From NCBI RefSeq assembly GCF_011057645.1, contig NZ_JAALGE010000004.1, positions 31,899 to 95,898 of the forward strand: a DNA stretch of 64,000 nucleotides, in the 5' to 3' direction. The position numbers were made by a program, and so were the translations under genes. This DNA is from Marisediminicola senii (GTDB lineage Bacteria; Actinomycetota; Actinomycetes; Actinomycetales; Microbacteriaceae). The stretch's first letter is position 1. The number at the start of each line of letters is the position of its first letter. The notes under the pieces are model-generated. The model searched no databases. It was not told where the DNA came from and saw only the letters and a program-made list of their open reading frames with translations. Below are positions 37,943-47,210 of this stretch, one piece after another.

Positions 37943-38980
37943 GTGGTCTCAGATCGCGGCCTTGAAGTACTGAGGGTCATCGTCAAGGACTACGTGGCCT
38001 CTCGCGAGCCCGTCGGTTCGAAGTCCATCGTCGAGCGCCACGCCTTCGGGGTGTCTGCGGCGACCATCCGCAACGACATGGCCCTCCTCGAGGAGGAGGA
38101 GCTCATCACAGCTCCCCACACCTCGTCCGGCCGCATCCCGACCGACAAGGGCTACCGCGTCTTCGTCAACCAGCTCGCCGACCTGCGCCCCCTGCTGCCG
38201 GCCCACCGACACGCCATCGAGGCGTTTCTCGGCCAGTCCGAAGACTTCGACGACGTGCTCTCGCGCACCGTGCGGTTGCTGTCGCAACTGACCCACCAGG
38301 TCGCGATGGTGCAGTACCCGACCCTCGGCCACGCGCGCATCCGCCACATCGAGCTCGTGCCACTGAGCACCACCCGGGTGATGACCGTCGTCATCACCGA
38401 CACCGGCAGGGTCGAGCAGCGCATCCTCGACATCGCGGGCGGCGTCGACGAGGTGTTCTTCGCCGAGCTGCGGGCGAAGCTCAACTCCGGCATCGGCGGA
38501 CTCGCCCTGGCCGAGGCGGCGGGAAAGCTGGCCGCGCTGAGTGACGAGTTCGTCGACGAACGCGCCCCCATTGTGAACCAGGTCGCGTCGAGCCTCATCG
38601 AACAGGTCGTGGCCGGTCGGCAGGATCGCCTCGTCATGGCGGGCACCGCCAACCTCGCACGAACCGAAGAGGACTTCACCGGCAGCATCTACCCCGTGCT
38701 CGAGGCGATCGAGGAGCAGGTCACACTGCTGCGCCTGTTCGCCGAGATGGAACCCGACCAGAACGGCTTCTCGGTCAGCATCGGCCGCGAGAACGCGTCG
38801 TTCGGGCTCGGCGAGACCTCCGTGCTCACCAGCGGCTACACCGCATCCGGCGGCGATTCCGCCAGGCTCGGCGTACTCGGGCCCACCCGCATGGACTACT
38901 CCAACAACATGGCAGCCGTTCGCGCTGTCGCCAGATACCTGTCGCGCCTGCTCGGCGACGACGACACGACCACCCGCTGA
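37943..38980 (+). CDS. hrcA: Heat-inducible transcription repressor HrcA
   Basis: A 345-residue repressor that binds CIRCE and is tuned by GroEL. The N-terminal winged helix (residues 1-75) contains RVIVKDYVASREPVGSKSI and VSAATIRNDMALLEEEELI; the C-terminal part contains FGLGETSVLTSGY and ends in the regulatory dimer domain. The GTG at 37943 is preceded by GGAGGTG-like sequence. With the CIRCE just upstream it represses itself and dnaJ. Confidence 0.97.
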   Translation: MVSDRGLEVLRVIVKDYVASREPVGSKSIVERHAFGVSAATIRNDMALLEEEELITAPHTSSGRIPTDKGYRVFVNQLADLRPLLPAHRHAIEAFLGQSEDFDDVLSRTVRLLSQLTHQVAMVQYPTLGHARIRHIELVPLSTTRVMTVVITDTGRVEQRILDIAGGVDEVFFAELRAKLNSGIGGLALAEAAGKLAALSDEFVDERAPIVNQVASSLIEQVVAGRQDRLVMAGTANLARTEEDFTGSIYPVLEAIEEQVTLLRLFAEMEPDQNGFSVSIGRENASFGLGETSVLTSGYTASGGDSARLGVLGPTRMDYSNNMAAVRAVARYLSRLLGDDDTTTR

Positions 38981-39045
38981 CCCGCCGCGATCCGCCTCGG
39001 GCGGAACGCCGGCACGGCGGCTGAACACCATACGAAGGACATGAA

Positions 39046-40155
39046 TTGGCAGACCACTACGAGACGCTCGGTGTCTCCCGCGAGGCAACCCCCGACGAGA
39101 TCAAGAAGGCGTACCGTCGGCTCGCCCGCGAACTGCACCCCGACGTGAACCCCGGGGCCGACGCCTCGGAGAAGTTCAAGCTCGTCACCCACGCCTACGA
39201 CGTGCTCTCCGACGCCAAGTCGCGCCAGCAGTACGACCTCGGCCCCCAGGCCGGAATGGGCGGCCAGAACTTCGGCGGCTTCGGCGACATCTTCGAGACC
39301 TTCTTCGGCGGTGGCGGCCAAGGCGGCGGCCGGTCGGGCCCGCGCAGCCGCCGCGAACGCGGCCAGGACGCCCTCATCAGGGTCGAGGTCGAGCTCGAGG
39401 AGATCATCTTCGGCACCCAGCGCGACCTCGAGGTCGACACCGCCGTGCTCTGCGAGACCTGCAACGGCTCGTGCGCCGCTCCCGGCACCTCACCCGTCAC
39501 GTGCGACATCTGCCACGGCTCCGGCCACATCCAGCGTGCCGTGCGCAGCCTGCTCGGCAACGTCATGACCTCGAGCCCCTGCGGAACCTGCCGCGGCTAC
39601 GGAACGATCATCCCCAACCCCTGCCCCACCTGCCAGGGACACGGCCGGGTGCGCTCGCGCCGCAACATCCCCGTCGACATTCCCGCCGGCGTCGACACCG
39701 GACTGCGCCTGCAGATGCCGTCGCAGGGCGAGGTCGGCCCCGCCGGCGGCCCCAACGGCGACCTCTACCTCGAGATCAAGGTCAAGCACCACGACGTCTA
39801 CAGCCGCGACGGTGACGACCTCCTCGCGACCCTCGAAGTGCAGATGGCGGATGCGATCCTCGGCACCTCCACCACGCTCAAGACGCTCGACGGCGAGGTG
39901 TCGGTCGACATCAAGCCGGGCACCCAGAGCGCCGAGATCATCACGGTGCGCGAACGCGGTATCACCCACCTGCGCGGAGCGGGCAGGGGAGACCTCAAGA
40001 TCGGCGTCCAGGTGGTGACCCCCACGAAGCTCAGCCACAAGGAGCACCAGCTCATCAGCCAGTTCGCGCAGAGCCGCAAGTCGCACCCGCCGACGCTCGC
40101 CCAGTTCCAGCAGGGACTGTTCCAGAAGATGCGCGACCGCTTCCTCAACCTGTAG
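39046..40155 (+). CDS. dnaJ: Chaperone DnaJ
   Basis: A 369-residue type I J-protein that stimulates DnaK. J-domain 1-65 with HPD in ELHPDVN, Gly/Phe region to about 105, and a four-module zinc domain at about 135-205 (CETCNGSC, CDICHGSG, CGTCRGYG, CPTCQGHG; the first module ends in Cys where Gly is usual). The start is a TTG at 39046 with GAAGGAC upstream; the nearby ATG at 39041 is out of frame. It is expressed with hrcA, 65 bases upstream. Confidence 0.97.
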   Translation: MADHYETLGVSREATPDEIKKAYRRLARELHPDVNPGADASEKFKLVTHAYDVLSDAKSRQQYDLGPQAGMGGQNFGGFGDIFETFFGGGGQGGGRSGPRSRRERGQDALIRVEVELEEIIFGTQRDLEVDTAVLCETCNGSCAAPGTSPVTCDICHGSGHIQRAVRSLLGNVMTSSPCGTCRGYGTIIPNPCPTCQGHGRVRSRRNIPVDIPAGVDTGLRLQMPSQGEVGPAGGPNGDLYLEIKVKHHDVYSRDGDDLLATLEVQMADAILGTSTTLKTLDGEVSVDIKPGTQSAEIITVRERGITHLRGAGRGDLKIGVQVVTPTKLSHKEHQLISQFAQSRKSHPPTLAQFQQGLFQKMRDRFLNL

Positions 40156-40158
40156 CGC

Positions 40159-40887
40159 ATGGCCCACTTCTACATCTCCGAGGAGCTGCTGGGTGCTGCG
40201 GTCGGTGACACCGTCACTATCGCCGGGCCCGAGGCGCGGCACGCCGTCACGGTGAGCCGGGTCACCGTCGGCGATCCCATCGTCGTCGGCAACGGCTCAG
40301 GACTCGTGGTCGGCGGGACGGTCACCGCGACTGAACCGCAGCAGCTCACCCTCACGGCGACCTCGGTAGACGAGGTAGCCCCGGCGTCCCCCGCGGTGTT
40401 CCTCGCCCAGGCCCTCGCCAAGGGCGACCGCGACGAGAGCGCGGTGCAGGCCGCCACCGAACTGGGCGTCGACGGCGTCATCCCCTGGGCGGCGCAGCGC
40501 TCCATCGTCAAGTGGGAGGGACCGAAGCTGCGCAAGGGCCACGACCGGTGGTCGGCCATCGTGCGCGAGGCGAGCAAGCAGTCGCTGCGTCCGTGGCTGC
40601 CGGATGTCGCGCCACTGGTGTCGACGAAGCAGCTGGCCGCCCTCGCCGAGCACTCCCGCATGCTCGTGCTCGACCCGGCCGCCTCCAACCCGCTCAGCGC
40701 GGTCATGGCAGACGGGCGCGACATCGTGCTCGTCGTCGGACCAGAGGGCGGCATCTCCTCGGGCGAAATCGACGTGCTCGTCGGCCGCGGCGCCGAAGTC
40801 GTTCGCCTCGGCGACACCGTGCTGCGCACCAGCACCGCGGGCCCGGCCGCCCTCGCGGTGCTCAACGTCGCCCTCTCCCGGTGGTGA
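40159..40887 (+). CDS. rsmE: 16S rRNA (uracil(1498)-N(3))-methyltransferase
   Basis: A 242-residue SPOUT-fold enzyme that methylates U1498 of 16S rRNA. The N-terminal PUA-like domain is followed by the knot: ALAKGDRDESAVQAATELGVDGV, VVGPEGGIS near residue 193, and LRTSTAGPAALAVLN at the end form the SAM site. It starts four bases after the dnaJ stop, an order that is widely conserved. Confidence 0.95.
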   Translation: MAHFYISEELLGAAVGDTVTIAGPEARHAVTVSRVTVGDPIVVGNGSGLVVGGTVTATEPQQLTLTATSVDEVAPASPAVFLAQALAKGDRDESAVQAATELGVDGVIPWAAQRSIVKWEGPKLRKGHDRWSAIVREASKQSLRPWLPDVAPLVSTKQLAALAEHSRMLVLDPAASNPLSAVMADGRDIVLVVGPEGGISSGEIDVLVGRGAEVVRLGDTVLRTSTAGPAALAVLNVALSRW

Positions 40888-40901
40888 CCAGCGTCGACCG
40901 T

Positions 40902-40907
40902 TACTCT
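40902..40907 (+). promoter_or_regulatory. -10 box TACTCT, leaderless, for the HIT gene
   Basis: TACTCT ends six bases before the ATG at 40914, suggesting an internal promoter for HIT-phoH-ybeY. Confidence 0.5.
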
Positions 40908-40913
40908 GGAGCA

Positions 40914-41270
40914 ATGAATGCCGCAGAACCGTCGATCTTCACGCGCATCGTGGCGCGCGAGATTCCCGCCGACATCGTGTTCGAGAGCGACACGCTGATC
41001 GCATTCGAGGACATCGCGCCGCAGGCACCCGTGCACCTGCTCGTCGTACCGAAGACCGAGCGCTACCGCGACGTCGTCGAACTCGCCGCATCCGACCCCG
41101 CACTCCTCGCCGAGCTGGTCTCCACCGCGAGCGCCCTGGCGGCGGAATATTCGACCGGCGAGTTCCGGTTGGTCTTCAACACGGGGGCCTCCAGCGGCCA
41201 GACCGTATTCCATGTTCACGCCCACGTTCTCAGTGGGGCACTCGAGGAAGGCACCCTTGCCCAGCAGTAA
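40914..41270 (+). CDS. HIT family protein (histidine triad nucleotide-binding)
   Basis: A 118-residue HINT-type protein. IFTRIVAREIPADIVFE opens the fold and the triad HVHAHVL lies near the C terminus. Such enzymes hydrolyse nucleoside phosphoramidates, including AMP-lysine intermediates. It overlaps the PhoH-like gene by 14 bases if the TTG start is used there. The ATG at 40914 follows a leaderless-type box. Confidence 0.93.
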   Translation: MNAAEPSIFTRIVAREIPADIVFESDTLIAFEDIAPQAPVHLLVVPKTERYRDVVELAASDPALLAELVSTASALAAEYSTGEFRLVFNTGASSGQTVFHVHAHVLSGALEEGTLAQQ

Positions 41271-42354
41271 CGAAATTACCCCGTCGGACGACGCCATCGA
41301 GAGCGTCCTGGTGGAGGTGGACGGCGTGGCGATGGTGCGGTTGCTCGGTCCCCAGGACCGGCTGATCAAGGCCGTCGAACGCGCCCACCCCACGGTCGAC
41401 GTCGCCGTACGCGGCAACCAGATCCGGCTGTCCGGCACCGCGGACGCCGTCGCCGCAGCCGAACGCCTCGTCGACGAACTCGTCACCATGGCGCGCGGCG
41501 AGGTCGACTTCGACGACGCCGCGGTCACCACCTCTGCACGCATGCTCAAGTCCGACCCCGGCGTGAGCCCCGCCGAGGTGCTCAGCCAGGCCATCCTCAC
41601 CTCCCGCGGCAAGAGCATCCGCCCGAAGACCCTCGGTCAGAAGCTCTACGTCGACGCCATCGACGAGAACACCATCGTCTTCGGCATCGGACCGGCAGGT
41701 ACCGGCAAGACCTACCTCGCCATGGCCAAGGCCGTGCAGGCGCTGCAGCGCAAGGAGGTGGAGCGCATCATCCTGACGCGACCCGCCGTCGAGGCCGGTG
41801 AACGCCTCGGCTACCTGCCGGGCACGCTCACCGACAAGATCGATCCGTACCTGCGCCCGCTGTATGACGCGCTCAACGAGATGATGGACCCGGAGGTCGT
41901 GCCCAAACTGCTCGCCGCCGGCACCATCGAGGTCGCCCCGCTCGCCTACATGCGTGGCCGCACCCTCAACAACTCGTTCATCGTGCTCGACGAGGCGCAG
42001 AACACCACGCCGGAGCAGATGAAGATGTTCCTCACCCGGCTCGGGCACGGCTCACGCATCGTCGTGACCGGCGACGTCACCCAGGTCGACCTGCCGACCG
42101 GATCGAGCGGACTGCAGCTCGTCACCCGCGTGCTCGCCGAGGTCGACGACATCCACTTCGCCCGCCTCAGCAGCGACGACGTTGTGAGGCACACTCTGGT
42201 GGGACGCATCGTCGACGCGTACACCAAGTTCGACGCCGAGAAGCAGGCCGCGGCCTACCAGCGCGAGCAGGTTGATGCCGCCAACCGGGCCGACCGCCGG
42301 GCAGCCAACCGTCCGGAGCCGCAGGACCGCAGGCCCAAGGGATGGCGTCGCTGA
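41257..42354 (+). CDS. PhoH family ATPase
   Basis: A 365-residue P-loop protein. [16 protein letters not shown] near residue 145 is Walker A and [20 protein letters not shown] is Walker B; an N-terminal KH-like segment ([17 protein letters not shown]) precedes it. PhoH relatives are RNA-linked ATPases. The TTG at 41257 is preferred because AGGAAGG sits five bases upstream; an ATG at 41212 would add 15 residues inside the HIT gene. It is coupled to ybeY by a TGATG overlap, which fits a shared role in rRNA processing. Confidence 0.93.
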   Translation: MPSSNEITPSDDAIESVLVEVDGVAMVRLLGPQDRLIKAVERAHPTVDVAVRGNQIRLSGTADAVAAAERLVDELVTMARGEVDFDDAAVTTSARMLKSDPGVSPAEVLSQAILTSRGKSIRPKTLGQKLYVDAIDENTIVFGIGPAGTGKTYLAMAKAVQALQRKEVERIILTRPAVEAGERLGYLPGTLTDKIDPYLRPLYDALNEMMDPEVVPKLLAAGTIEVAPLAYMRGRTLNNSFIVLDEAQNTTPEQMKMFLTRLGHGSRIVVTGDVTQVDLPTGSSGLQLVTRVLAEVDDIHFARLSSDDVVRHTLVGRIVDAYTKFDAEKQAAAYQREQVDAANRADRRAANRPEPQDRRPKGWRR

Positions 42355-42818
42355 TGTCGGTCGAGATCAACAACGAGTCGGCCATCCCGGTCGACGAGAG
42401 TGCGCTGCTGCGCCTGGCGTCGTTCGCGCTCGACCACCAGCACGTTCACCCCGACGCCGACCTCGCGATCATGCTGGTCGACGAGGGTGCCATGGAGCAG
42501 CTGCACCTGCAGTGGATGGACGAACCTGGCCCCACCGACGTGCTGAGCTTTCCGATGGACGAGCTGCGCCCCGGCACCGACGAGGCGATCACGCCCGCCG
42601 GGCTGCTCGGCGACATCGTGCTGTGCCCGCAGGTCGCCACGGCGCAGGCCGAGACGGCCGGCCACACCACCCTCGACGAGCTACTCATGCTCACGACGCA
42701 CGGGCTGCTGCACCTGCTCGGGTTCGACCACGCCGAACCCGACGAGGAGAAGCAGATGTTCGGGATCCAGCGCGATATTCTCGCGTCGTTCTCCCGCAGC
42801 GACACCCACCCGGAGTAG
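42354..42818 (+). CDS. ybeY: Endoribonuclease YbeY (rRNA maturation factor)
   Basis: A 154-residue metal-dependent RNase. The zinc site THGLLHLLGFDH supplies three His; FPMDEL and GDIVLCP are family blocks. It acts in 16S rRNA 3' end maturation and ribosome quality control. The ATG at 42354 shares its first base with the upstream stop; an ATG at 42342 is possible but overlaps more. Confidence 0.95.
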   Translation: MSVEINNESAIPVDESALLRLASFALDHQHVHPDADLAIMLVDEGAMEQLHLQWMDEPGPTDVLSFPMDELRPGTDEAITPAGLLGDIVLCPQVATAQAETAGHTTLDELLMLTTHGLLHLLGFDHAEPDEEKQMFGIQRDILASFSRSDTHPE

Positions 42819-42822
42819 CGCC

Positions 42823-44130
42823 ATGATCACCGTATTCCTGGGCATCGCGGTGGTGCTCGTCGTGTTCGGCGGCTTGCTCGCCGCGGCGGATTCCGCGATG
42901 TCGGTGACCTCGCGGGCCGACCTGCTCGACATGTCGACGTCGGCCAGGAGCCGCGCCTCCCTGCAGGCGATCGCCGGTGACATCGACGCGCACGTCAATG
43001 CGATCAACTTCATGAGGGTCGTCTCCGAGACCACGGCCGCGGTGCTGGTGACACTGTCGCTCGAGTTCGTGTTCCGCGAGCTGTGGCTGACGCTGCTCGT
43101 TTCCGCGCTCGTGATGACCGTGGTGTCGTTCGTTCTCGTCGGCTCGAGCCCCCGCAGCGTCGGACGCGAGCACTCCCGCGCCCTGCTGCGGTTCGCCGCG
43201 CCCACCATCCGCGCGGTGCGCATCGGCCTCGGTCCGATCCCGGCGGGCCTCGTGGCCCTCGGCAACCGGGTCACGCCCGGCCGACCCAAGACGGCGACGT
43301 TCTCGTCGGAGGAGCAGCTGCTCAGCATGGTCGACGAGGCCACCGAACTCGAGGTGCTCGAAGAAGACGATCGCGAACTCATCCACTCGATCTTCGAGTT
43401 CAACCAGACCGTGGTGCGCGAGGTGATGATCCCGCGCACCGACATGGTCATCATCGACCACGATGCGTCGATCGCGACCGCGATGGACCTGTTCCTCACC
43501 CGCGGTAACTCGCGCATGCCCGTGATCGGTACCGATATCGACGACGTGCTCGGCGTGCTGTACCTCAGGGATGTCGCGCGCTACAGCTTCGAGCGTCCGA
43601 TCGGCGAGGCCGACATCACCGTCGCCGAACTCGCCCGCCCCGCGGCGTTCGCCCCCGAGTCGAAGAAGGCCGACGAGATGCTGCGGCAGATGCAGCTCGA
43701 GTCGAACCACCTCGCCATGGTCGTCGACGAGTATGGCGGCATCGCGGGGCTCGTCACCATGGAGGACCTCATCGAGGAGCTCGTGGGCGACATCTCCGAC
43801 GAGTACGACCGCGAGGTCGTCGAGATCGAGGAGCTCGCGAACGGCCAGTACCGGGTCAGCGCCCGGTTGCCGGTCGACGAACTCGGCGAGCTTTTCGACA
43901 TCGAACTCGACGACGACGACGTCGATTCCGTCGGCGGGCTGCTCACCAAAGCGCTCGGGCGGCTGCCGCTTCCCGGCTCGCGCGCCACGCATTCCGGCCT
44001 CGTGCTCATAGCCGAGCGCACCGAGGGTCGCCGCAAGAGACTCAGCACCGTGCTCGTCGAGCGCGACCAGGCACTGATCGACGCCCAAGCCGCATTCGGC
44101 ACAACGACAGGGGATACCCACCATGAGTGA
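42823..44130 (+). CDS. CNNM/CorC family transporter (DUF21-CBS-CorC_HlyC)
   Basis: A 435-residue membrane protein. The DUF21 domain with TM helices fills residues 1-160, two CBS domains follow (VVREVMIPRTDMVIIDHD; LVTMEDLIEELVGDISDEYD), and a CorC_HlyC domain ends the protein (LPVDELGELFDIELDDDDVDS). The family exports Mg2+ or related ions. It lies between ybeY and era, and its stop overlaps the era start by 8 bases. Paralogues occur at 53002 and 54068. Confidence 0.93.
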   Translation: MITVFLGIAVVLVVFGGLLAAADSAMSVTSRADLLDMSTSARSRASLQAIAGDIDAHVNAINFMRVVSETTAAVLVTLSLEFVFRELWLTLLVSALVMTVVSFVLVGSSPRSVGREHSRALLRFAAPTIRAVRIGLGPIPAGLVALGNRVTPGRPKTATFSSEEQLLSMVDEATELEVLEEDDRELIHSIFEFNQTVVREVMIPRTDMVIIDHDASIATAMDLFLTRGNSRMPVIGTDIDDVLGVLYLRDVARYSFERPIGEADITVAELARPAAFAPESKKADEMLRQMQLESNHLAMVVDEYGGIAGLVTMEDLIEELVGDISDEYDREVVEIEELANGQYRVSARLPVDELGELFDIELDDDDVDSVGGLLTKALGRLPLPGSRATHSGLVLIAERTEGRRKRLSTVLVERDQALIDAQAAFGTTTGDTHHE

Positions 44131-45112
44131 CACCGAACAGCACGGCACAGGCGGGGACGGCACCCTCGATGGCGGCGCCGACACCGGCACAACCGAATCC
44201 GCTGCGTCGGAGACCGCCGCCGCGGAGGCCTTCCGGGCGGGCTTCGTCTCGTTCGTCGGGCGACCCAACGTCGGCAAGTCGACCCTGACCAACGCGCTGG
44301 TGGGGGAGAAGGTCGCGATCACCAGCTCGAAGCCGCAGACCACCCGCCGCGCCATCCGGGGCATCGCCCACAAGAAGGCCGGGCAGCTGATCCTCGTCGA
44401 CACCCCCGGCATGCACCGCCCACGCACCCTGCTCGGCGAGCGGCTCAACAGCATCGTGCAGGAGACCCTCGGCAACGTCGACGTGATCGGGTTCTGCGTT
44501 CCGGCGAACGAGAAGATCGGGCCGGGCGACAAGTACATCAACGAGCAGCTCGAGTCCTTTCCCCGCGCCAAGAAGGTCGCCATCGTCACGAAGATCGACG
44601 CGGCGTCGCGCCCGGCCGTCGCCGAGCAGTTGCTCGCGGTGTCGGCCATGCGGGACTGGGAGGCGATCGTTCCGATCTCGTCGAACAGCCGCATCCAACT
44701 CGATACCCTCACCACGCAGCTGATCAAGCTGCTGCCGCCGTCGGTCGCGCTGTACCCGGCCGACGCCGTTACCGAGGAGGGGCTCGAGGACCGCATCTCC
44801 GAGCTCATCCGCGAGGCCGTGCTCGAGGGCGTCGAAGACGAGCTGCCGCACTCGATCGCCGTCACCGTCGACGACATCGTCGAGCGCGACGACAAGGAAC
44901 TGGTCGAGATCTACGCGAACCTGTTCGTCGAGCGCGACAGCCAGAAGGGCATCATCATCGGCCACAAGGGCTCGCGCCTCGCCGATGTCGGCGCCCGCGC
45001 GCGCATCGAGATCGAGCCGCTCATCGGCAAGCAGGTGTTCCTGTCGCTGCGGGTCAAGGTCGCGAAGGACTGGCAGCGCGACCCGAAGCAGCTCGGGCGC
45101 CTCGGGTTCTAG
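44123..45112 (+). CDS. era: GTPase Era
   Basis: A 329-residue GTPase for 16S rRNA processing and 30S assembly. G1 GRPNVGKST is near 46-54, the switch TTRRAIRGI, G3 DTPGMHRP and G4 TKID follow; the C-terminal KH domain has GIIIGHKGSRL and ends KVAKDWQRDPKQLGRLGF. The first 35 residues are an extra low-complexity Thr/Gly/Asp tail not found in E. coli Era. Confidence 0.97.
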   Translation: MSDTEQHGTGGDGTLDGGADTGTTESAASETAAAEAFRAGFVSFVGRPNVGKSTLTNALVGEKVAITSSKPQTTRRAIRGIAHKKAGQLILVDTPGMHRPRTLLGERLNSIVQETLGNVDVIGFCVPANEKIGPGDKYINEQLESFPRAKKVAIVTKIDAASRPAVAEQLLAVSAMRDWEAIVPISSNSRIQLDTLTTQLIKLLPPSVALYPADAVTEEGLEDRISELIREAVLEGVEDELPHSIAVTVDDIVERDDKELVEIYANLFVERDSQKGIIIGHKGSRLADVGARARIEIEPLIGKQVFLSLRVKVAKDWQRDPKQLGRLGF

Positions 45113-45221
45113 GGCGACGCCGGTTCCAGGGCGGGGCCGCCCGCATACATCGCTGGGATGACATCGGGTGTCGCGCGATGCATCCGGGTGGTTATGCGCG
45201 GCGTCGGGTGGTGGCGCGACC

Positions 45222-45227
45222 TACGGT
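45222..45227 (+). promoter_or_regulatory. -10 box TACGGT, leaderless, for the two-component operon
   Basis: TACGGT ends six bases before the ATG at 45234. The 121-base gap after era shows only weak hairpins. Confidence 0.5.
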
Positions 45228-45233
45228 AGGGGG

Positions 45234-46430
45234 ATGCTCCGCACCCTGACCCGTCGGCAGCAGGTGGCCGACGTCGCCGTCGCCGTCGCGCTGTTCGTGC
45301 TGGCCGCCCTTCCGACGCTCTACGTCACCGGTAGCCTGCTGGTGCTGTTTGGCATGTGCGTCGCGATGGTCTACCGGCGCCTCCGGCCCGGCATCGCACT
45401 CGGCATCGCGTGGGCGGTGTCGCTGCTCCAGATGGCCGCCGCGCTGACGCCGGAGTACGCGAACATCCTCACGTTCGCCGTGCTCTTCGCCACCTCCGCG
45501 TACGGCAATAGGGCGGAGAAGTGGCTGGGCCTGGCGTCGACCGTCGTTGGCGCGTTCTTCGTGTCCGGGTACTTGGTGATCGGGCCGCAGTTCTTCGGCC
45601 TGTCGGGTGGGATCCCATCGCTCGACCAGGTGCCGAGGCTCGCCATGGCGTTCCTGGCCAGCCTCGCGCTGTTCCTCCTGGCCTGGACCCTCGGGTTCCT
45701 GGCCAGGACCTACGGCAATGCCCGCGCCAGTGGCGAGGCCAGGGCGCGTGCGGAAGGCGAGAAGGAGCGGGCGACGCAGACTGTCGCGGTGGAGCAGGAA
45801 CGCACGCGCATCGCCCGCGACATGCACGACGTCGTTGCCCACTCGCTCGCGGTAGTGATCGCGCAAGCCGACGGCGCACGCTACGCCGCCGCATCCGACC
45901 CCACCGCCGTCGATTCCGCGCTCACCACCATTTCGTCCACCGCGCGGGAGGCGCTCGGCGACGTTCGCATCCTCCTGGGGCAGCTGCGGCACGACGAGGC
46001 GCCCGGCCCGCAGCCGGTGCTCGACGATCTTGAACGCCTGATCGTGCAGCTGCAGGGGTCCGGGCTGGTCGTCGAGCACCGCTCGGAGGGGGAGCAGGTG
46101 CAGCTCGGCGTCGGCGCCCAGCTGGCGGTGTACCGCATCGTGCAGGAGGCACTCACGAACGCGCTGCGCCACGGCGACGGAGCGGTACCCACCCGGCTCA
46201 CGATGCGCTGGACCGCGGACGGAATCGAGGTGACGGTGGCCAATCGCGTCGCCCAGGGCAGGGGTGCGGACGGCCCGGACGGGGCGATCGGGCACGGACT
46301 CGTCGGCATGCGCGAGCGCGCGGTGCTCGCGGGCGGAACCTTCTCGGCCATGGCCGTCGGGGGTGAGTTCGTCGTGACCGCGAGCGTGCCCCGAACCGCA
46401 CGTGCGGCGACGGACGGTGGTACGGCGTGA
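45234..46430 (+). CDS. Sensor histidine kinase, NarL-partner type (HisKA_3)
   Basis: A 398-residue membrane sensor kinase. Four to five TM helices occupy residues 10-170, a short coiled linker follows, and the HisKA_3 block ARDMHDVVAHSLAVV has its phospho-acceptor His198. The HATPase has YRIVQEALTNALRHG as N box and GHGLVGMRERA as G box. There is almost no extracytoplasmic loop, so it likely senses within the membrane or through a partner, as with LiaS/DesK-like kinases. It overlaps the response regulator by 4 bases. Confidence 0.92.
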   Translation: MLRTLTRRQQVADVAVAVALFVLAALPTLYVTGSLLVLFGMCVAMVYRRLRPGIALGIAWAVSLLQMAAALTPEYANILTFAVLFATSAYGNRAEKWLGLASTVVGAFFVSGYLVIGPQFFGLSGGIPSLDQVPRLAMAFLASLALFLLAWTLGFLARTYGNARASGEARARAEGEKERATQTVAVEQERTRIARDMHDVVAHSLAVVIAQADGARYAAASDPTAVDSALTTISSTAREALGDVRILLGQLRHDEAPGPQPVLDDLERLIVQLQGSGLVVEHRSEGEQVQLGVGAQLAVYRIVQEALTNALRHGDGAVPTRLTMRWTADGIEVTVANRVAQGRGADGPDGAIGHGLVGMRERAVLAGGTFSAMAVGGEFVVTASVPRTARAATDGGTA

Positions 46431-47089
46431 GCGGCATCAGGGTGGCCCTGGTCGACGACCAGGCGCTCTTTCGAGCGGGCATCCGCATGCTCGTGTCGAG
46501 CCAGCCCGACCTCGAGTTCGTCGGCGAGGCGGCCAACGGGCAGGAGGCCATCGCGATGGCGGAGCGCGACCGCCCCGACGTCATCCTCATGGACATCCGC
46601 ATGCCGGTCATGGACGGCATCGACGCCACGCGAGGCATCCTGGCCGGGGCATCGGCACGGGCCGAAACCGGGCCGCGCATCATCGTGCTGACCACCTTCG
46701 ACCTCGACGAGGCAGCCACCAGGGCCATCAGGGGCGGGGCCAGCGGGTTCGTGCTCAAGGATGCAGAACCGGAGTTCCTGCTCGCCGCCATCCGCACGGT
46801 GCACACGGGCACCAGCGTCATCGCGGCATCCGCGACGCGGGAACTGTTCGAGCACTTCGACCGCCGGTCTCGCGCGGAACCACCCGCGGCGTTCGCGGCG
46901 CTCACCGCCCGGGAGCGGGAGATCTTCGGCCTCGCGGCCCGCGGCCTCAGCAACGCCGAGATCGCGGCATCCGAATTCCTCAGCGAAGCGACCGTGAAGA
47001 CCCACATCAGTCGCATCCTCGGCAAGCTCGAGCTGCGCGACCGCGTGCAGCTCGTCGTGTTCGCCTTCGAATACGGCCTCACCGGGTGA
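46427..47089 (+). CDS. Response regulator, NarL/LuxR family
   Basis: A 220-residue regulator. Receiver residues D10, D11 and phospho-acceptor D56 (ILMDIRMPVMDG) with a Lys in GFVLKDAEP; LuxR-type helix-turn-helix at about 148-210 (LTAREREIFGLAARGLSNAEIA). The GTG start overlaps the kinase stop. The ABC operon begins 121 bases downstream behind an inverted repeat and is the likely target. Confidence 0.93.
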   Translation: MSGIRVALVDDQALFRAGIRMLVSSQPDLEFVGEAANGQEAIAMAERDRPDVILMDIRMPVMDGIDATRGILAGASARAETGPRIIVLTTFDLDEAATRAIRGGASGFVLKDAEPEFLLAAIRTVHTGTSVIAASATRELFEHFDRRSRAEPPAAFAALTAREREIFGLAARGLSNAEIAASEFLSEATVKTHISRILGKLELRDRVQLVVFAFEYGLTG

Positions 47090-47133
47090 TCCGGGTGCCT
47101 CAGTGCGCCTCGGGGCTGACTCGCGGATGACCG

Positions 47134-47198
47134 GGAATCATCCTCTCGGCGGACCGACGCGGTCCTCCCGCCCGATGATGCGGGTACCCGATGATTCC
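47134..47198. promoter_or_regulatory. Inverted repeat before the ABC operon, candidate operator
   Basis: ggaatcatc at 47134-47142 and its exact complement gatgattcc at 47190-47198 are 47 bases apart; cccgatgat also repeats directly at 47171 and 47187. The right arm abuts the -10 at 47199, so a bound regulator would touch RNA polymerase. The most likely ligand is the adjacent NarL-type regulator. Confidence 0.5.
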
Positions 47199-47204
47199 TA
47201 GCGT
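47199..47204 (+). promoter_or_regulatory. -10 box TAGCGT, leaderless, for the ABC operon
   Basis: TAGCGT ends six bases before the ATG at 47211. Confidence 0.5.
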
Positions 47205-47210
47205 GGGGGC

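Noticed and set aside
41212..41256. ATG at 41212 as start of the PhoH-like protein
   Set aside because: It lies deep in the HIT gene without a ribosome site, whereas AGGAAGG stands five bases before the in-frame TTG at 41257.
47090..47133. Terminator after the response regulator gene
   Set aside because: No stem longer than six pairs is seen here; readthrough into the ABC operon is possible.
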